64,000 bases of DNA from Maylandia zebra (taxonomy: Eukaryota; Chordata; Actinopteri; Cichliformes; Cichlidae). Where the stretch lies: NCBI RefSeq assembly GCF_041146795.1, contig NC_135178.1, positions 7,570,844 to 7,634,843 on the forward strand, read 5' to 3'. Below, piece by piece: positions 49,111 to 56,345 of the stretch (positions are counted from its first letter, which is position 1; each line of letters opens with the position of its first letter). A program made the position numbers and the translations under genes. The notes under the pieces were generated by a model. The model was not told where the DNA came from. It saw only the letters and a list, made by a program, of their open reading frames with translations, and ran no database searches.

Positions 49111-49250
49111 GAAAACCCCAACAATCCCATCTGAGCACGCACTAGGCGACAGTGGGGAGGAAAAACTGCCTTTAAACGGGCAGAAACCTCCGGCAGAACC
49201 AGGCTCAGGAGGGGACAGTCAACTGCCGGGACTGGTTGGGGAGGTGAACA
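49110..49250 (-). repeat. Dispersed fish repeat, minus-strand copy in the partial duplicate
   Basis: AAAACCCCAACAATCCCATC, ACTAGGCGACAGTGGGGAGG and CAGAACCAGGCTCAGGAGGG are the reverse complement of the repeat at 14160 and 48115. This copy is nearly identical to 51325-51461. Confidence 0.75.
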
Positions 49251-49427
49251 GAGGTGGAGCAAGACGAGGCTACACCTGCTGAGGAAGCAGTAGAGTTCCT
49301 CCTCCAGGGCCAGCGGAAGCGTTTGTTCTTCTTTTTCATGCAGTTTTCTACAAGAGCTTTTTTTTCCAGGATGAGGGTTCTCAACTCATCGATGGTTTCT
49401 TTGTTTTGTTTCTCAAGCTTCTTGCAC
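49205..49427 (-). pseudogene. 3'-end copy of the coiled-coil gene (truncated duplicate)
   Basis: The minus strand repeats the last 74 codons of the intact gene at 51416-52624, from CKKLEKQNKETIDELR to the repeat-derived stop, in the same frame. Identity ends sharply at 49427, where CTTCTTGCAC is followed by hAT sequence instead of the upstream coding region. Without a promoter and N-terminus it is a fragment. The duplicated block, including the minisatellite, spans about 48898-49427 and matches about 51061-51638. Confidence 0.9.
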
Positions 49428-49560
49428 CGTGAACTATGTTAAAAACAAACACCGCTCACGCCTCACAGATGACAGCTTACAGTCCTGCATAAAGATGAAA
49501 GTGACTTCATACAGCTCCGATTTGCAGACGCTGTGCGCAGAGATTCAGGAGCAGAAGTCC
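49428..49560 (+). mobile_element. C-terminal remnant of a hAT transposase (Charlie/GTF2IRD2-like)
   Basis: The plus strand reads VNYVKNKHRSRLTDDSLQSC followed by IKMKVTSYSSDLQTLCAEIQ and QKSH. I recognise this as the extreme C-terminus of hAT-family transposases related to the part domesticated in GTF2IRD2. The GC-rich stretch at 49725-49805 is probably the element's non-coding end. Upstream catalytic sequence is missing. Confidence 0.65.
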
Positions 49561-50765
49561 CATTGTAAACATATCACGGCAGACCCAACGATGTTTCCAT
49601 GAACACGCTTTACAGCTTCTCTTTATTGACCACTTTTCACACACGGTTGCTGTATGCATACAGCCGGTGTTAAAGCTCACAGCCCGACACATACCAACAC
49701 AACAGCATAGAGAGCACAGACGTTAAGGCGCCGAGGCGTGATCGCGGGTGCCGCTCAGGTGCGTCCGCCTCCCCTGCAGCGGCGCTGCAGACCACGCCCC
49801 GCCACACACATTAACCAGGTAAAATACATATTGTCAGGGTTCCTGGGTCGGTGACCCAGTGTTTTCAGTTTTGTTCATGTTCATATATATATATATATAG
49901 CATATAGTAAACAATGAATCTGTAAACGACAGCTGTTGACATTTTTTAAAAATGAATGAAAAAGCATATTTAAATAATCAACATACATGATTTAAATATA
50001 AACACACACGTGACAAGAGACAGAACGTGTAGAAGATATATGCAGAAAGAGCTTTCAGTGGTCAGCTGATAACATGATATCTAAAAAATACATAGCTCAT
50101 TTTCCTGTCTGTTAGTTGGACATGCTAACCTGTTAACAAGCTCCTATATTCACCCATACAGTTTGTAGATCATTTTGCTAAAATAGGTAAAATCTCCACT
50201 CTTTCAGGGCACTAATAGGCTAAAGGCATATTACAAAAGGTCATTCATGTATTCACAGATTCTCTGTAGTTATTCTGCTGCTCATTCACCTGTAAAAACC
50301 ACACCAATCATTATTTCAACAGCCTTTTTATTTTGGAACAAAAGCATTTGACGATATGACTTACAGGACGTTACCAAATTCATGAAGCTATATTTGTGAG
50401 TTTATTTATCAATATCAGTTTAATGTAAACAGACTGATGTAGTAATAGACAGTAAAATGTTGGTGCGTGTGTAATATATGAGCGTTTATGTTTCTCTACA
50501 TGGGTAAAAGTACTCCATGTCGCCCTCTGGTGGTAGCAACCAACTATGAAAAGAATGGATGTTGGATCTTAACTAAATGATAAAAAGTTTTATTACTTTG
50601 TATTACTTTCTTTAGTTTGGTAAAATTTACAGTTTTAATCCCGTAAGAAAATAAATCACTATCATAGAGAGGGATATTAGTAATTCGTTTGTTAATAACA
50701 CTTTGTTTGTGTTTGCTAATGTTTCGACAGGAAAATGGTTTTCTACAAAGTTGTTTCATGTACAG

Positions 50766-50769
<4 letters not shown>
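49561..50769. other. Non-coding spacer
   Basis: It contains GC-rich hAT-end-like sequence up to about 49810, a short TA run near 49886, and otherwise AT-rich sequence without recognisable exons. A CTCF-like motif at 50520 is listed separately. Confidence 0.5.
50520..50536 (-). promoter_or_regulatory. Candidate CTCF-binding motif
   Basis: The minus strand reads CTACCACCAGAGGGCGA, a strong match to the CTCF core. It lies on the left side of the rearranged block, with a plus-strand motif at 53630 on the other side of the coiled-coil gene. Confidence 0.4.

Positions 50770-50847
<78 letters not shown>
50770..50847 (+). repeat. (AC)39 microsatellite
   Basis: This is an uninterrupted CA-dinucleotide run of about 78 bp. 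Reading frames of CVCV or THTH type across it are not genes. Confidence 0.95.
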
Positions 50848-50849
<2 letters not shown>

Positions 50850-51017
50850 ATGACTTTGCCGGTTTCAGCTGAAACAATTTCAGTGTTTCAAACCATGTTC
50901 CAGGATTTTTCCTTTGCCATTTATGAGGTTTCAAGAAGAAGATAAACGACAGATATGAATGTTTGAAAAAGTTATAGATGAAAAGATGAAAAATACTCAA
51001 AGGATAAATTCAATTGG

Positions 51018-51023
51018 TTTATT
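51018..51023 (-). promoter_or_regulatory. Candidate polyadenylation signal of the coiled-coil gene
   Basis: AATAAA on the minus strand lies just past the minisatellite, about 395 nt after the stop codon at 51416. Confidence 0.4.
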
Positions 51024-51060
51024 GTTTTATGAATAAGTTGAAAAAGAAAAAGTTAAACAA

Positions 51061-51318
51061 GTAAATAATGAAACAAGGTAAAATGAAGTAAGAACAAAAC
51101 GTCAACAAGTAAATAATGAAACAAGGTAAAATGAAGTAAGAACAAAACGTCAACAAGTAAATAATGAAACAAGGTAAAATGAAGTAAGAACAAAACGTTA
51201 ACAAGTAAATAATGAAACAAGGTAAAATGAAGTAAGAACAAAACGTTAAGTAAATAATGAAACAAGGTAAAATGAAGAAAGCACAAAAAGTTAAGTAAAT
51301 AATGAAACAAGGTAGAGG
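51061..51318 (+). repeat. 48/45-bp minisatellite, six units, in the 3' UTR of the coiled-coil gene
   Basis: Units start GTAAATAATGAAACAAGG at 51061, 51109, 51157, 51205, 51250 and 51295. Four 48-bp steps or units are followed by 45-bp ones, the same order as in the duplicate at 48898, which has one unit fewer. Confidence 0.9.
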
Positions 51319-51324
51319 AGAGAA

Positions 51325-51461
51325 AACCCCAACAATCCCCTCTGAGCACGCACTAGGCGACAGTGGGGAGGAAAAACTGCCTTTAAACGGGCAGAAACCT
51401 CCGGCAGAACCAGGCTCAGGAGGGGACAGTCAACTGCCGGGACTGGTTGGGGAGGTGAACA
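51325..51461 (-). repeat. Dispersed fish repeat forming the 3' end of the coiled-coil gene
   Basis: This is a reverse-strand copy of the repeat at 14160 and 48115. The stop codon (51416-51418) and the last 14 or so codons of the coiled-coil gene (LPNQSRQLTVPS) lie inside it. Confidence 0.75.
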
Positions 51462-52624
51462 GAGGTGGAGCAAGACGAGGCTACACCTGCTGAGGAAGCA
51501 GTAGAGTTCCTCCTCCAGGGCCAGCGGAAGCGTTTGTTCTTCTTTTTCATGCAGTTTTCTACAAGAGCTTTTTTTTCCAGGATGAGGGTTCTCAACTCAT
51601 CGATGGTTTCTTTGTTTTGTTTCTCAAGCTTCTTGCACGTTTTCTCCACCTCTTCCAACGTTGCTTGTTTTTCTTCAAGCTTTTCCCTGAGCTCTTTGGA
51701 TGTTTCCTCCTGCATTATCTTGTCCTTGTGCATGTCTGCGTTTCTTTGTTGTACTTCTTTGTACATGTCTTGTAGCTCCTCATTTCTTTTGTGGATATCT
51801 TGGAGCGTACGCTGCAGGTCGTCATGTATGTTGTCTTGTTCTTGCTTTTGCGCCTGCATTTCAGTGTGTTTGCGCTTCAAGTTGTTGTATTCCAACAATA
51901 TCCCCTTAGTGAGCTCGGAGTTGTTTCTCGCCATTTGCTCCATCCTTTTCTGCATGTGCGAGCATTGTTTGTCCAGTTTTTCTTTTTCCCCTTCTAGTTG
52001 CTTTTTCTCGTGAAGAAGGTCTTTATTTTGGCGCAGAGTATCATCCACCTTCTCTTTCAGCATTCTGTATTTTTCCTCCGTGACTTTGAGTTTGTGCTCC
52101 ATGTCTCTTTGCTTTTTCTCCTGTTCTTCCTTCTGTTGGAGGATTTCTTCATTTTTTTTCACAGCTTCATCGAAGTTTGTTTGGAGCAGCCGATTCATTT
52201 GGTCCATATATTGGAGATCCCATTCTGTCTTCTCAACAGTAGCTTTGCTGTCTTTAAGCTGGTTGGACATCTCCTTTAGTTCCACGCTCTTTTGCTTGTT
52301 TTCCTTAATTAGGAAGACAATCTGCTCTCGGGCTTGTCCAAACTTGATTCCCCAACCCTCATTAATAATATTTATGTCGGGCTGGCGTTTTTGTCTTTCT
52401 TCCAGGTTCTTATTTTGCGCTTCCATCTGTCTACACTTCTCCTCCAGTTGAAGTTTCTCTTCTTCAATCTGTTGAATTTTATTCTGGAGATGGTAGTTTT
52501 CCTTCTTACTGTCATGTAATGCCCTTTGGACGGCTAAGAGGTCATTTGGGGAAATTGGCCGGCCACGACAGGAAGGAGAAGCGGCGTAATCTTTTTGCCT
52601 TGGTTGGTGTCTTGTTGGATACAT
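51416..52624 (-). CDS. Intronless coiled-coil protein, 402 aa, family unknown
   Basis: The start chosen is ATG 52624-52622 (MYPTRHQPRQKDY), with A at -3. The frame is open upstream to 52741 but only from a GTG, and that stretch overlaps the likely transcription start, so it is read as 5' UTR. After a short basic N-terminus, residues of about 30-360 are an almost continuous Glu/Lys/Gln-rich coiled coil, broken once by DINIINEGWGIKFGQAREQI near residue 80-100. A basic patch, MKKKNKRFRWPWRRNS, follows, then a Ser-rich tail encoded by a dispersed repeat. There are no introns, no signal peptide and no membrane segment. Structural or cytoskeletal (for example flagellar) roles would fit, but this is inference. 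A truncated copy lies 2.2 kb away, so the locus has duplicated. The uninterrupted 402-codon frame argues that it is expressed. Confidence 0.75.
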   Translation of the reverse strand: MYPTRHQPRQKDYAASPSCRGRPISPNDLLAVQRALHDSKKENYHLQNKIQQIEEEKLQLEEKCRQMEAQNKNLEERQKRQPDINIINEGWGIKFGQAREQIVFLIKENKQKSVELKEMSNQLKDSKATVEKTEWDLQYMDQMNRLLQTNFDEAVKKNEEILQQKEEQEKKQRDMEHKLKVTEEKYRMLKEKVDDTLRQNKDLLHEKKQLEGEKEKLDKQCSHMQKRMEQMARNNSELTKGILLEYNNLKRKHTEMQAQKQEQDNIHDDLQRTLQDIHKRNEELQDMYKEVQQRNADMHKDKIMQEETSKELREKLEEKQATLEEVEKTCKKLEKQNKETIDELRTLILEKKALVENCMKKKNKRFRWPWRRNSTASSAGVASSCSTSVHLPNQSRQLTVPS

Positions 52625-52830
52625 GTTGAAGGTTGTACACGACAACTCTGAAAAGGTTTCCAAAAGTTTCTGTGGTGAACGTGTGAAGGCTGCAAACACA
52701 AATGCTGCGAAGACACGAACTAAAAAACTGCTGTGTGTCACCCCTGTTTAAGGAAAAACTTCAAAGGATCGTGTAGTGACATCATAACTCCGTGAGCCAA
52801 TGAGATTGTCATGTGACATTTTGGAATGGG
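52625..52830 (-). promoter_or_regulatory. Promoter and 5' UTR of the coiled-coil gene
   Basis: On the minus strand, in order: ATGTCACATGAC (about 52820-52808), an ATTGG CCAAT box (52802-52798), ATGATGTCAC (52785-52776, CRE/ATF-like), CTTAAACA in TATA position (about 52752-52745), AGGGGTG (52745-52739) and ACACACAG near the probable start. The same order and similar spacing occur upstream of the enkurin-like genes. Confidence 0.5.
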
Positions 52831-53629
52831 GATATTTTTTTTTAAACCGTTTTCAAATTTAACTTAATATTTGACTGTTTCTTAACTGACCTGTTTAGCT
52901 GATTAAGAAATGAATTGAAACGAGCATCACTAACGTTATATAACAGACAACAGAAAAAAAAACAGTTTTTTTTCTAAGTAATAGAGGTATAATACATTTT
53001 TTAAATTTTTTTTTAAATTATCCTACTTTTTATAAGAGGGAACATTATTTAAAGAATATGTATTTAATTGGAAATCTCTCTATTCGTCTAAAGGCTATAA
53101 CAAGAAAGGTGAGCTTCCTGCTCAAAAATGAAATGACCAAAATAAATGGAGCATTTCTCTGCAATTACAAACTCTGTGTAAACAATCTTGGTTTCAAAAT
53201 AAGGCTAATGCTGGTGAGATGTCATCACAGGTGTAAATATTACTGCAGATGTTACTATGTCAAAGTTTCACAACTGTCTTATGTTTATTTATGTAGGCAA
53301 GACCTACTTTTCACTTTTTTGCTTTGCTATATGTTCTTGAGTGTATTAGTTTGCCAGCAGCACGAACATGTACTAGTGTCAATAATAATAGTACGGTGGA
53401 TTAGAAAACCTGCTCACAAGTTGAATAAACACCCAGGATTGTTTCATCATTTTCATTCAAAACCAATATTTGAGTCAAAATGAGAAAGTTGTTTGTGCTG
53501 TCTGATGAAGAAGAAGCAAAATAAAGTGCAGTTTTGATGTAGATGATGTTGTATACAAACTAGAAGAGGAAGATAGTAGGATCTCTGTATCATGCTTTGT
53601 CACTTTGTACCATGTAATTCTTTCTATTT
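52831..53629. other. AT-rich spacer
   Basis: No exon was recognised. Open frames such as 53058-53483 lack protein-like composition. Confidence 0.5.
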
Positions 53630-53642
53630 CCACCAGGGGGTG
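53630..53642 (+). promoter_or_regulatory. Candidate CTCF-binding motif
   Basis: CCACCAGGGGGTG matches the CTCF core with one deviation. It lies 60-70 bp left of the ddx54 fragment. Confidence 0.35.
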
Positions 53643-53699
53643 TTTTCAGAAGTGGTAGGTGGTAAAAGAAGAGGTCAGCAGGAAGATGGCGAAGAGTGA

Positions 53700-54189
53700 C
53701 CAAAGACCAAGAAAAAGAGGCAGTCAGGCAAAGATGAACAGTATTATATCCCTTACAGACCTAAAGACTTTGACTCTGAGAGAGGGTGAGGCATTAAACT
53801 GTTGCATCTGTTTCTTTAAAAAATGTGAATGGCTTTGTGTTTTATGCTGTTTTGTCCTGTGTTATGCGTCGACAGGTTGAGTCTCGGTGGAGAGGGCAGT
53901 GCTTTTGAACAGCAGGCCTCTTCAGCTGTCCTTGATCTCATGGGAGATGAAGGCGATCGCCTTAACCAGCAGAAGAAAATGATGAAATGGTACAAATTTC
54001 CCTATGTTTGACTCAGTATCCACCAAATGGTCATTTCAAACTATAATTTAAAGTCTTTTTTCCCCCTTCTTTTTTTAGGGACCGTAAGAGGAAGCGTTTT
54101 GTGAGAGAAACGGGAAAAGAAGACCAGAAGAAGAAGATCAAAACAGACAGCGGTCAGGTTATCAGTAACAAGAAGAACAGGAAGAACTT
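53700..54189 (+). pseudogene. ddx54: ddx54 fragment: three C-terminal exons with introns, truncated
   Basis: DDX54 is a nucleolar DEAD-box RNA helicase and nuclear-receptor corepressor. Three exons from its C-terminal third are readable. Exon A, ending at 53785, reads GKDEQYYIPYRPKDFDSERG. Exon B, 53876-53989, reads [20 protein letters not shown] and then [18 protein letters not shown]. Exon C, 54079-54189, reads DRKRKRFVRETGKEDQKKKI and then KTDSGQVISNKKNRKNL. Donors and acceptors are intact, so this is a DNA-level copy, not a retrocopy. A TGA precedes exon A in frame (53697-53699), no helicase exons exist upstream, and the next exon is replaced by the tandem array 23 bp later. It is most likely a broken duplicate or the stump of a rearranged gene. 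Confidence 0.8.
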
Positions 54190-54482
54190 GTATCCTTCCA
54201 ACAAAAATATTATATCGTCATTTGATATATATCGTTATATCGAACAGCCCTAACATACACTCTTATATTTGTACATATATTTATTCTTATAATTCTCAGA
54301 TTTACCCATTCGTATATTTTGCTTGTTCTTATGTTATTGTATTTTGCACACCTCTGTTGCACACACATAAGAATTTCGCTCACATGTGCTGTACCAGTGT
54401 ACCTGCACATGTTATGTGATACGGGAAATCTCCAATTTTTTTTTATTTTGTTTTTTTTGAGATTAAATAATATACCATTGTA

Positions 54483-54638
54483 AAGACGACACAAGAGTTC
54501 CAGAGGCTCTTCTGGGAGCCAGAGTCGACCAGAAAACGTTTCCCCGAGCTTGAGTCCTCTATGAAGAGCAGCCTTTCCTTATCGGCAGCGGTCACAGCCG
54601 CTACAGAGCGCTGGCAGGCTTGTTTCCCTGGGCCTTAA
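54483..54638 (+). other. 51-codon open frame repeated in every unit, unknown
   Basis: KTTQEFQRLFWEPESTRKRF continues to WQACFPGP and a TAA. The composition is protein-like and the region is GC-richer than its flanks, so it may be an old exon or retrocopy fragment. It recurs at +3217 and +6434. I do not recognise it. Confidence 0.25.
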
Positions 54639-54911
54639 AACTGCAAAGGCGGCACGGTGCTGTCACGCTGATGGTAAAAACACAGGCCTTTAACACAGTG
54701 CCGCTGTGCCACTTTATTTTTTAACAAAACACTACGCTTTATGTATAAAGAACTGCCTATTCTACTACTTATTGAAGAAAAAGAATCCACAAAAGATTAT
54801 TTTTACTTTCTTTTATTTGTTCCAGATAAATTATAAATTATTTTTTAAAAAGCAATGAAATGCATCAGATGTCTCCCATGCTTTCTTTTCTGCTGTAATT
54901 TTTTTTTTTTG

Positions 54912-54983
54912 AACATAAATTGGTCTATTGAAAATAAAATGTAGTAAGAACCACTACATTTTTTCAATAGGCCAATTTATGTT
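54912..54983. other. Long hairpin in each tandem unit
   Basis: The arm at 54912-54945 begins AACATAAATTGGTCTATTG. The arm at 54953-54983 is its reverse complement apart from one substitution and a 3-base gap. The loop is seven bases (AAGAACC). Identical hairpins are at 58129-58200 and 61346-61417. They directly abut the minus-strand dispersed repeat, in the 3' flank of each enkurin-like gene. Confidence 0.9.
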
Positions 54984-54986
54984 TAA

Positions 54987-55127
54987 GAAAACCCCAACAA
55001 TCAAATGATCTCATCTGAGCAAGCACTGGGCGACGGTGGGAAGGAAAAACTCCTTTGTCTTAAAAAGAAGAAACCTTCGACAGAACCAGGCTCAGATGGT
55101 GCGGCTTCTGTCAAGACCGGTTGGGGG
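54987..55127 (-). repeat. Dispersed fish repeat downstream of enkurin-like copy 1
   Basis: AAAACCCCAACAATCAAATG, GAGCAAGCACTGGGCGACGG and AGAACCAGGCTCAGATGG mark a minus-strand copy of the repeat family. It begins about 36 bp after the stop codon and so forms the first part of the 3' UTR. Counterparts are at about 58204-58344 and 61421-61561. Confidence 0.75.
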
Positions 55128-55162
55128 TTAGGTAGTTAAAAAACTACTCTAACGGTACAGCA

Positions 55163-56128
55163 CTACAGCTTTTTGGTGGAAATGGGTGGAAGGATGGGTG
55201 TTACACCTCGTTTCATTGGAGGTCTTACAGGTGGTCGGGGTGTAGATTCAGCTTTTTTACAAATAGGTGGCAGAGGGACAGGACTAGGTCGTGGAATTAT
55301 AACTAGTTGGGTGGGAATAGGTTGTCTGTGAAGGTTCTCAGTCATGGGAATAGGTTGCTTTCCACTTCTGGATATAGGTGGAACACACATCCTACGAAAA
55401 GGTGGTAGGTTGTCGGTCGAGAAAGTTTCCTTTTTCGTTGGTTGTGTGACTTGAGGAGCGGGTGTCAACTTTGTCTTTTTCGGTCTAATGGGTGGCAGTG
55501 GAGTCCGCTGTAACTGTTGTTCGTCAGATGCATCTTCCCTGCCTACGTAAATGTATTTATGTTCCTCAAAAAGGGCAATGTCTTTTTCAACTTGACTCAT
55601 TGCCTCTTCGAGAAACATTTTGTAATTGTATTTTTTGTGCTGTGAAGGGGAGATAGTAAAAGGGAGGGATTGATATTCAAAGTTTAGCTCATTAAACCTC
55701 CTCTTTAGGCCCTGGAGAATGTTTTGTTTCTCCTGTTCGGCCAGTGGTTTAACTGTTTCCTGTTGTTTTGTTAACCAGGCATCATTGTCCTGCTTAGCCT
55801 TTTCTTTCTCTGCCTTTCTTCTACGCAGGTAGCCTGGAACGATTCTGTAATCGTTTTTCTGTAAATAAAAGGGGACAAGTCCAGATTTCTCAAGGAGCTG
55901 CTTGTCCCCTTTGCGTGTATCCACACAAGCAGGTTGAGCCATGACTTTCTTCATGCCTGTGTGTTCTGGTTTTTTCCTGAATGTGTGTTCAGGTTTTTCG
56001 CCTTCTGGCCTCTGTGGGCACATTTCGCGATGAGATGGCGCCTTAACTGTTCTTGGCACCATGGTCCTGTGTTCATTTTTATATTTATTTTCTAATACAA
56101 TTGCTTCCCTGTATTTAGAAATATACAT
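55163..56128 (-). CDS. Intronless enkurin-domain protein, 321 aa, copy 1
   Basis: Enkurin is a sperm-flagellum and ciliary adaptor that binds TRPC channels and calmodulin and is a microtubule inner protein. This protein follows human ENKUR in order: YISKYREAIVLENKYK near the N-terminus, VDTRKGDKQLLEKSGLVPFY at 69-88, NDYRIVPGYLRRR at 92-104, EQEKQNILQGLKRRFNEL at 131-148 and the domain end VEKDIALFEEHKYIYVG at 180-196. Residues of about 205-321 form an added Pro-rich basic tail with repeated LPPI/PPIS motifs, absent from human ENKUR (256 aa). There are no introns, so a retrocopy origin is likely. ATG 56128 has AAA before it. Nine in-frame homologous codons (STLPPPKPK) precede it after a TAG at 56158-56156, so an alternative upstream start by splicing is possible. 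Confidence 0.82.
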   Translation of the reverse strand: MYISKYREAIVLENKYKNEHRTMVPRTVKAPSHREMCPQRPEGEKPEHTFRKKPEHTGMKKVMAQPACVDTRKGDKQLLEKSGLVPFYLQKNDYRIVPGYLRRRKAEKEKAKQDNDAWLTKQQETVKPLAEQEKQNILQGLKRRFNELNFEYQSLPFTISPSQHKKYNYKMFLEEAMSQVEKDIALFEEHKYIYVGREDASDEQQLQRTPLPPIRPKKTKLTPAPQVTQPTKKETFSTDNLPPFRRMCVPPISRSGKQPIPMTENLHRQPIPTQLVIIPRPSPVPLPPICKKAESTPRPPVRPPMKRGVTPILPPISTKKL

Positions 56129-56239
56129 TTTAGGTTTGGGTGGAGGAAGAGTACTCTACTTTGGGAGAAGGTTATAAGCGCTTTCATCTGAAAACACAAT
56201 TCAATCGCTAGCTTAAAATCACCTGCAAGGGAATTCTAC

Positions 56240-56345
56240 AACTGTGTGTCGAGGCACCCCTATTTATAGATTTTTATGGCCTGGCATGTGACATCATGGT
56301 GGCCTGGCATGTGACATCATAGTGGCCTGGCATATGACATCATGG
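56240..56345 (-). promoter_or_regulatory. Promoter of enkurin-like copy 1: TATA box and three 23-bp CRE-like repeats
   Basis: On the minus strand, CTATAAATAGGGG (about 56269-56257) is a near-ideal TATA box, followed by GTGCCTCGACACACAG. Upstream, 56277-56345 is three 23-bp units, each containing ATGATGTCAC or ATGATGTCAT (56297-56288, 56320-56311, 56343-56334) next to ATGCCAGGCCA. The copy-2 promoter is at 59457-59562. ATGATGTCA resembles CREB/CREM/ATF sites, common in spermatid promoters. Confidence 0.6.

Noticed and set aside
50544..51000. Long CVCV and THTH frames
   Set aside because: They are translations of the CA microsatellite at 50770-50847.
48812..51349. Minus-strand frames with repeated HFTLFHYLL peptides
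   Set aside because: They are read through the 48/45-bp minisatellites, are present in both copies, and lie in the 3' flank of the coiled-coil gene. Periodicity is explained by the DNA repeat.
51465..52451. Plus-strand frames opposite the coiled-coil gene (Phe/Ser/Cys-rich)
   Set aside because: They are antisense shadows of a Lys/Glu-rich coding sequence.
51416..52741. 441-codon version of the coiled-coil protein
   Set aside because: It would have to start at GTG 52741, within the presumed transcription start. The first ATG in a good context is at 52624.
54210..54494. Repeated 94-codon minus-strand frame at the start of each unit (also 57427, 60644)
   Set aside because: AT-rich low-complexity composition and overlap with MITE-like sequence. 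Recurrence only reflects the tandem array.
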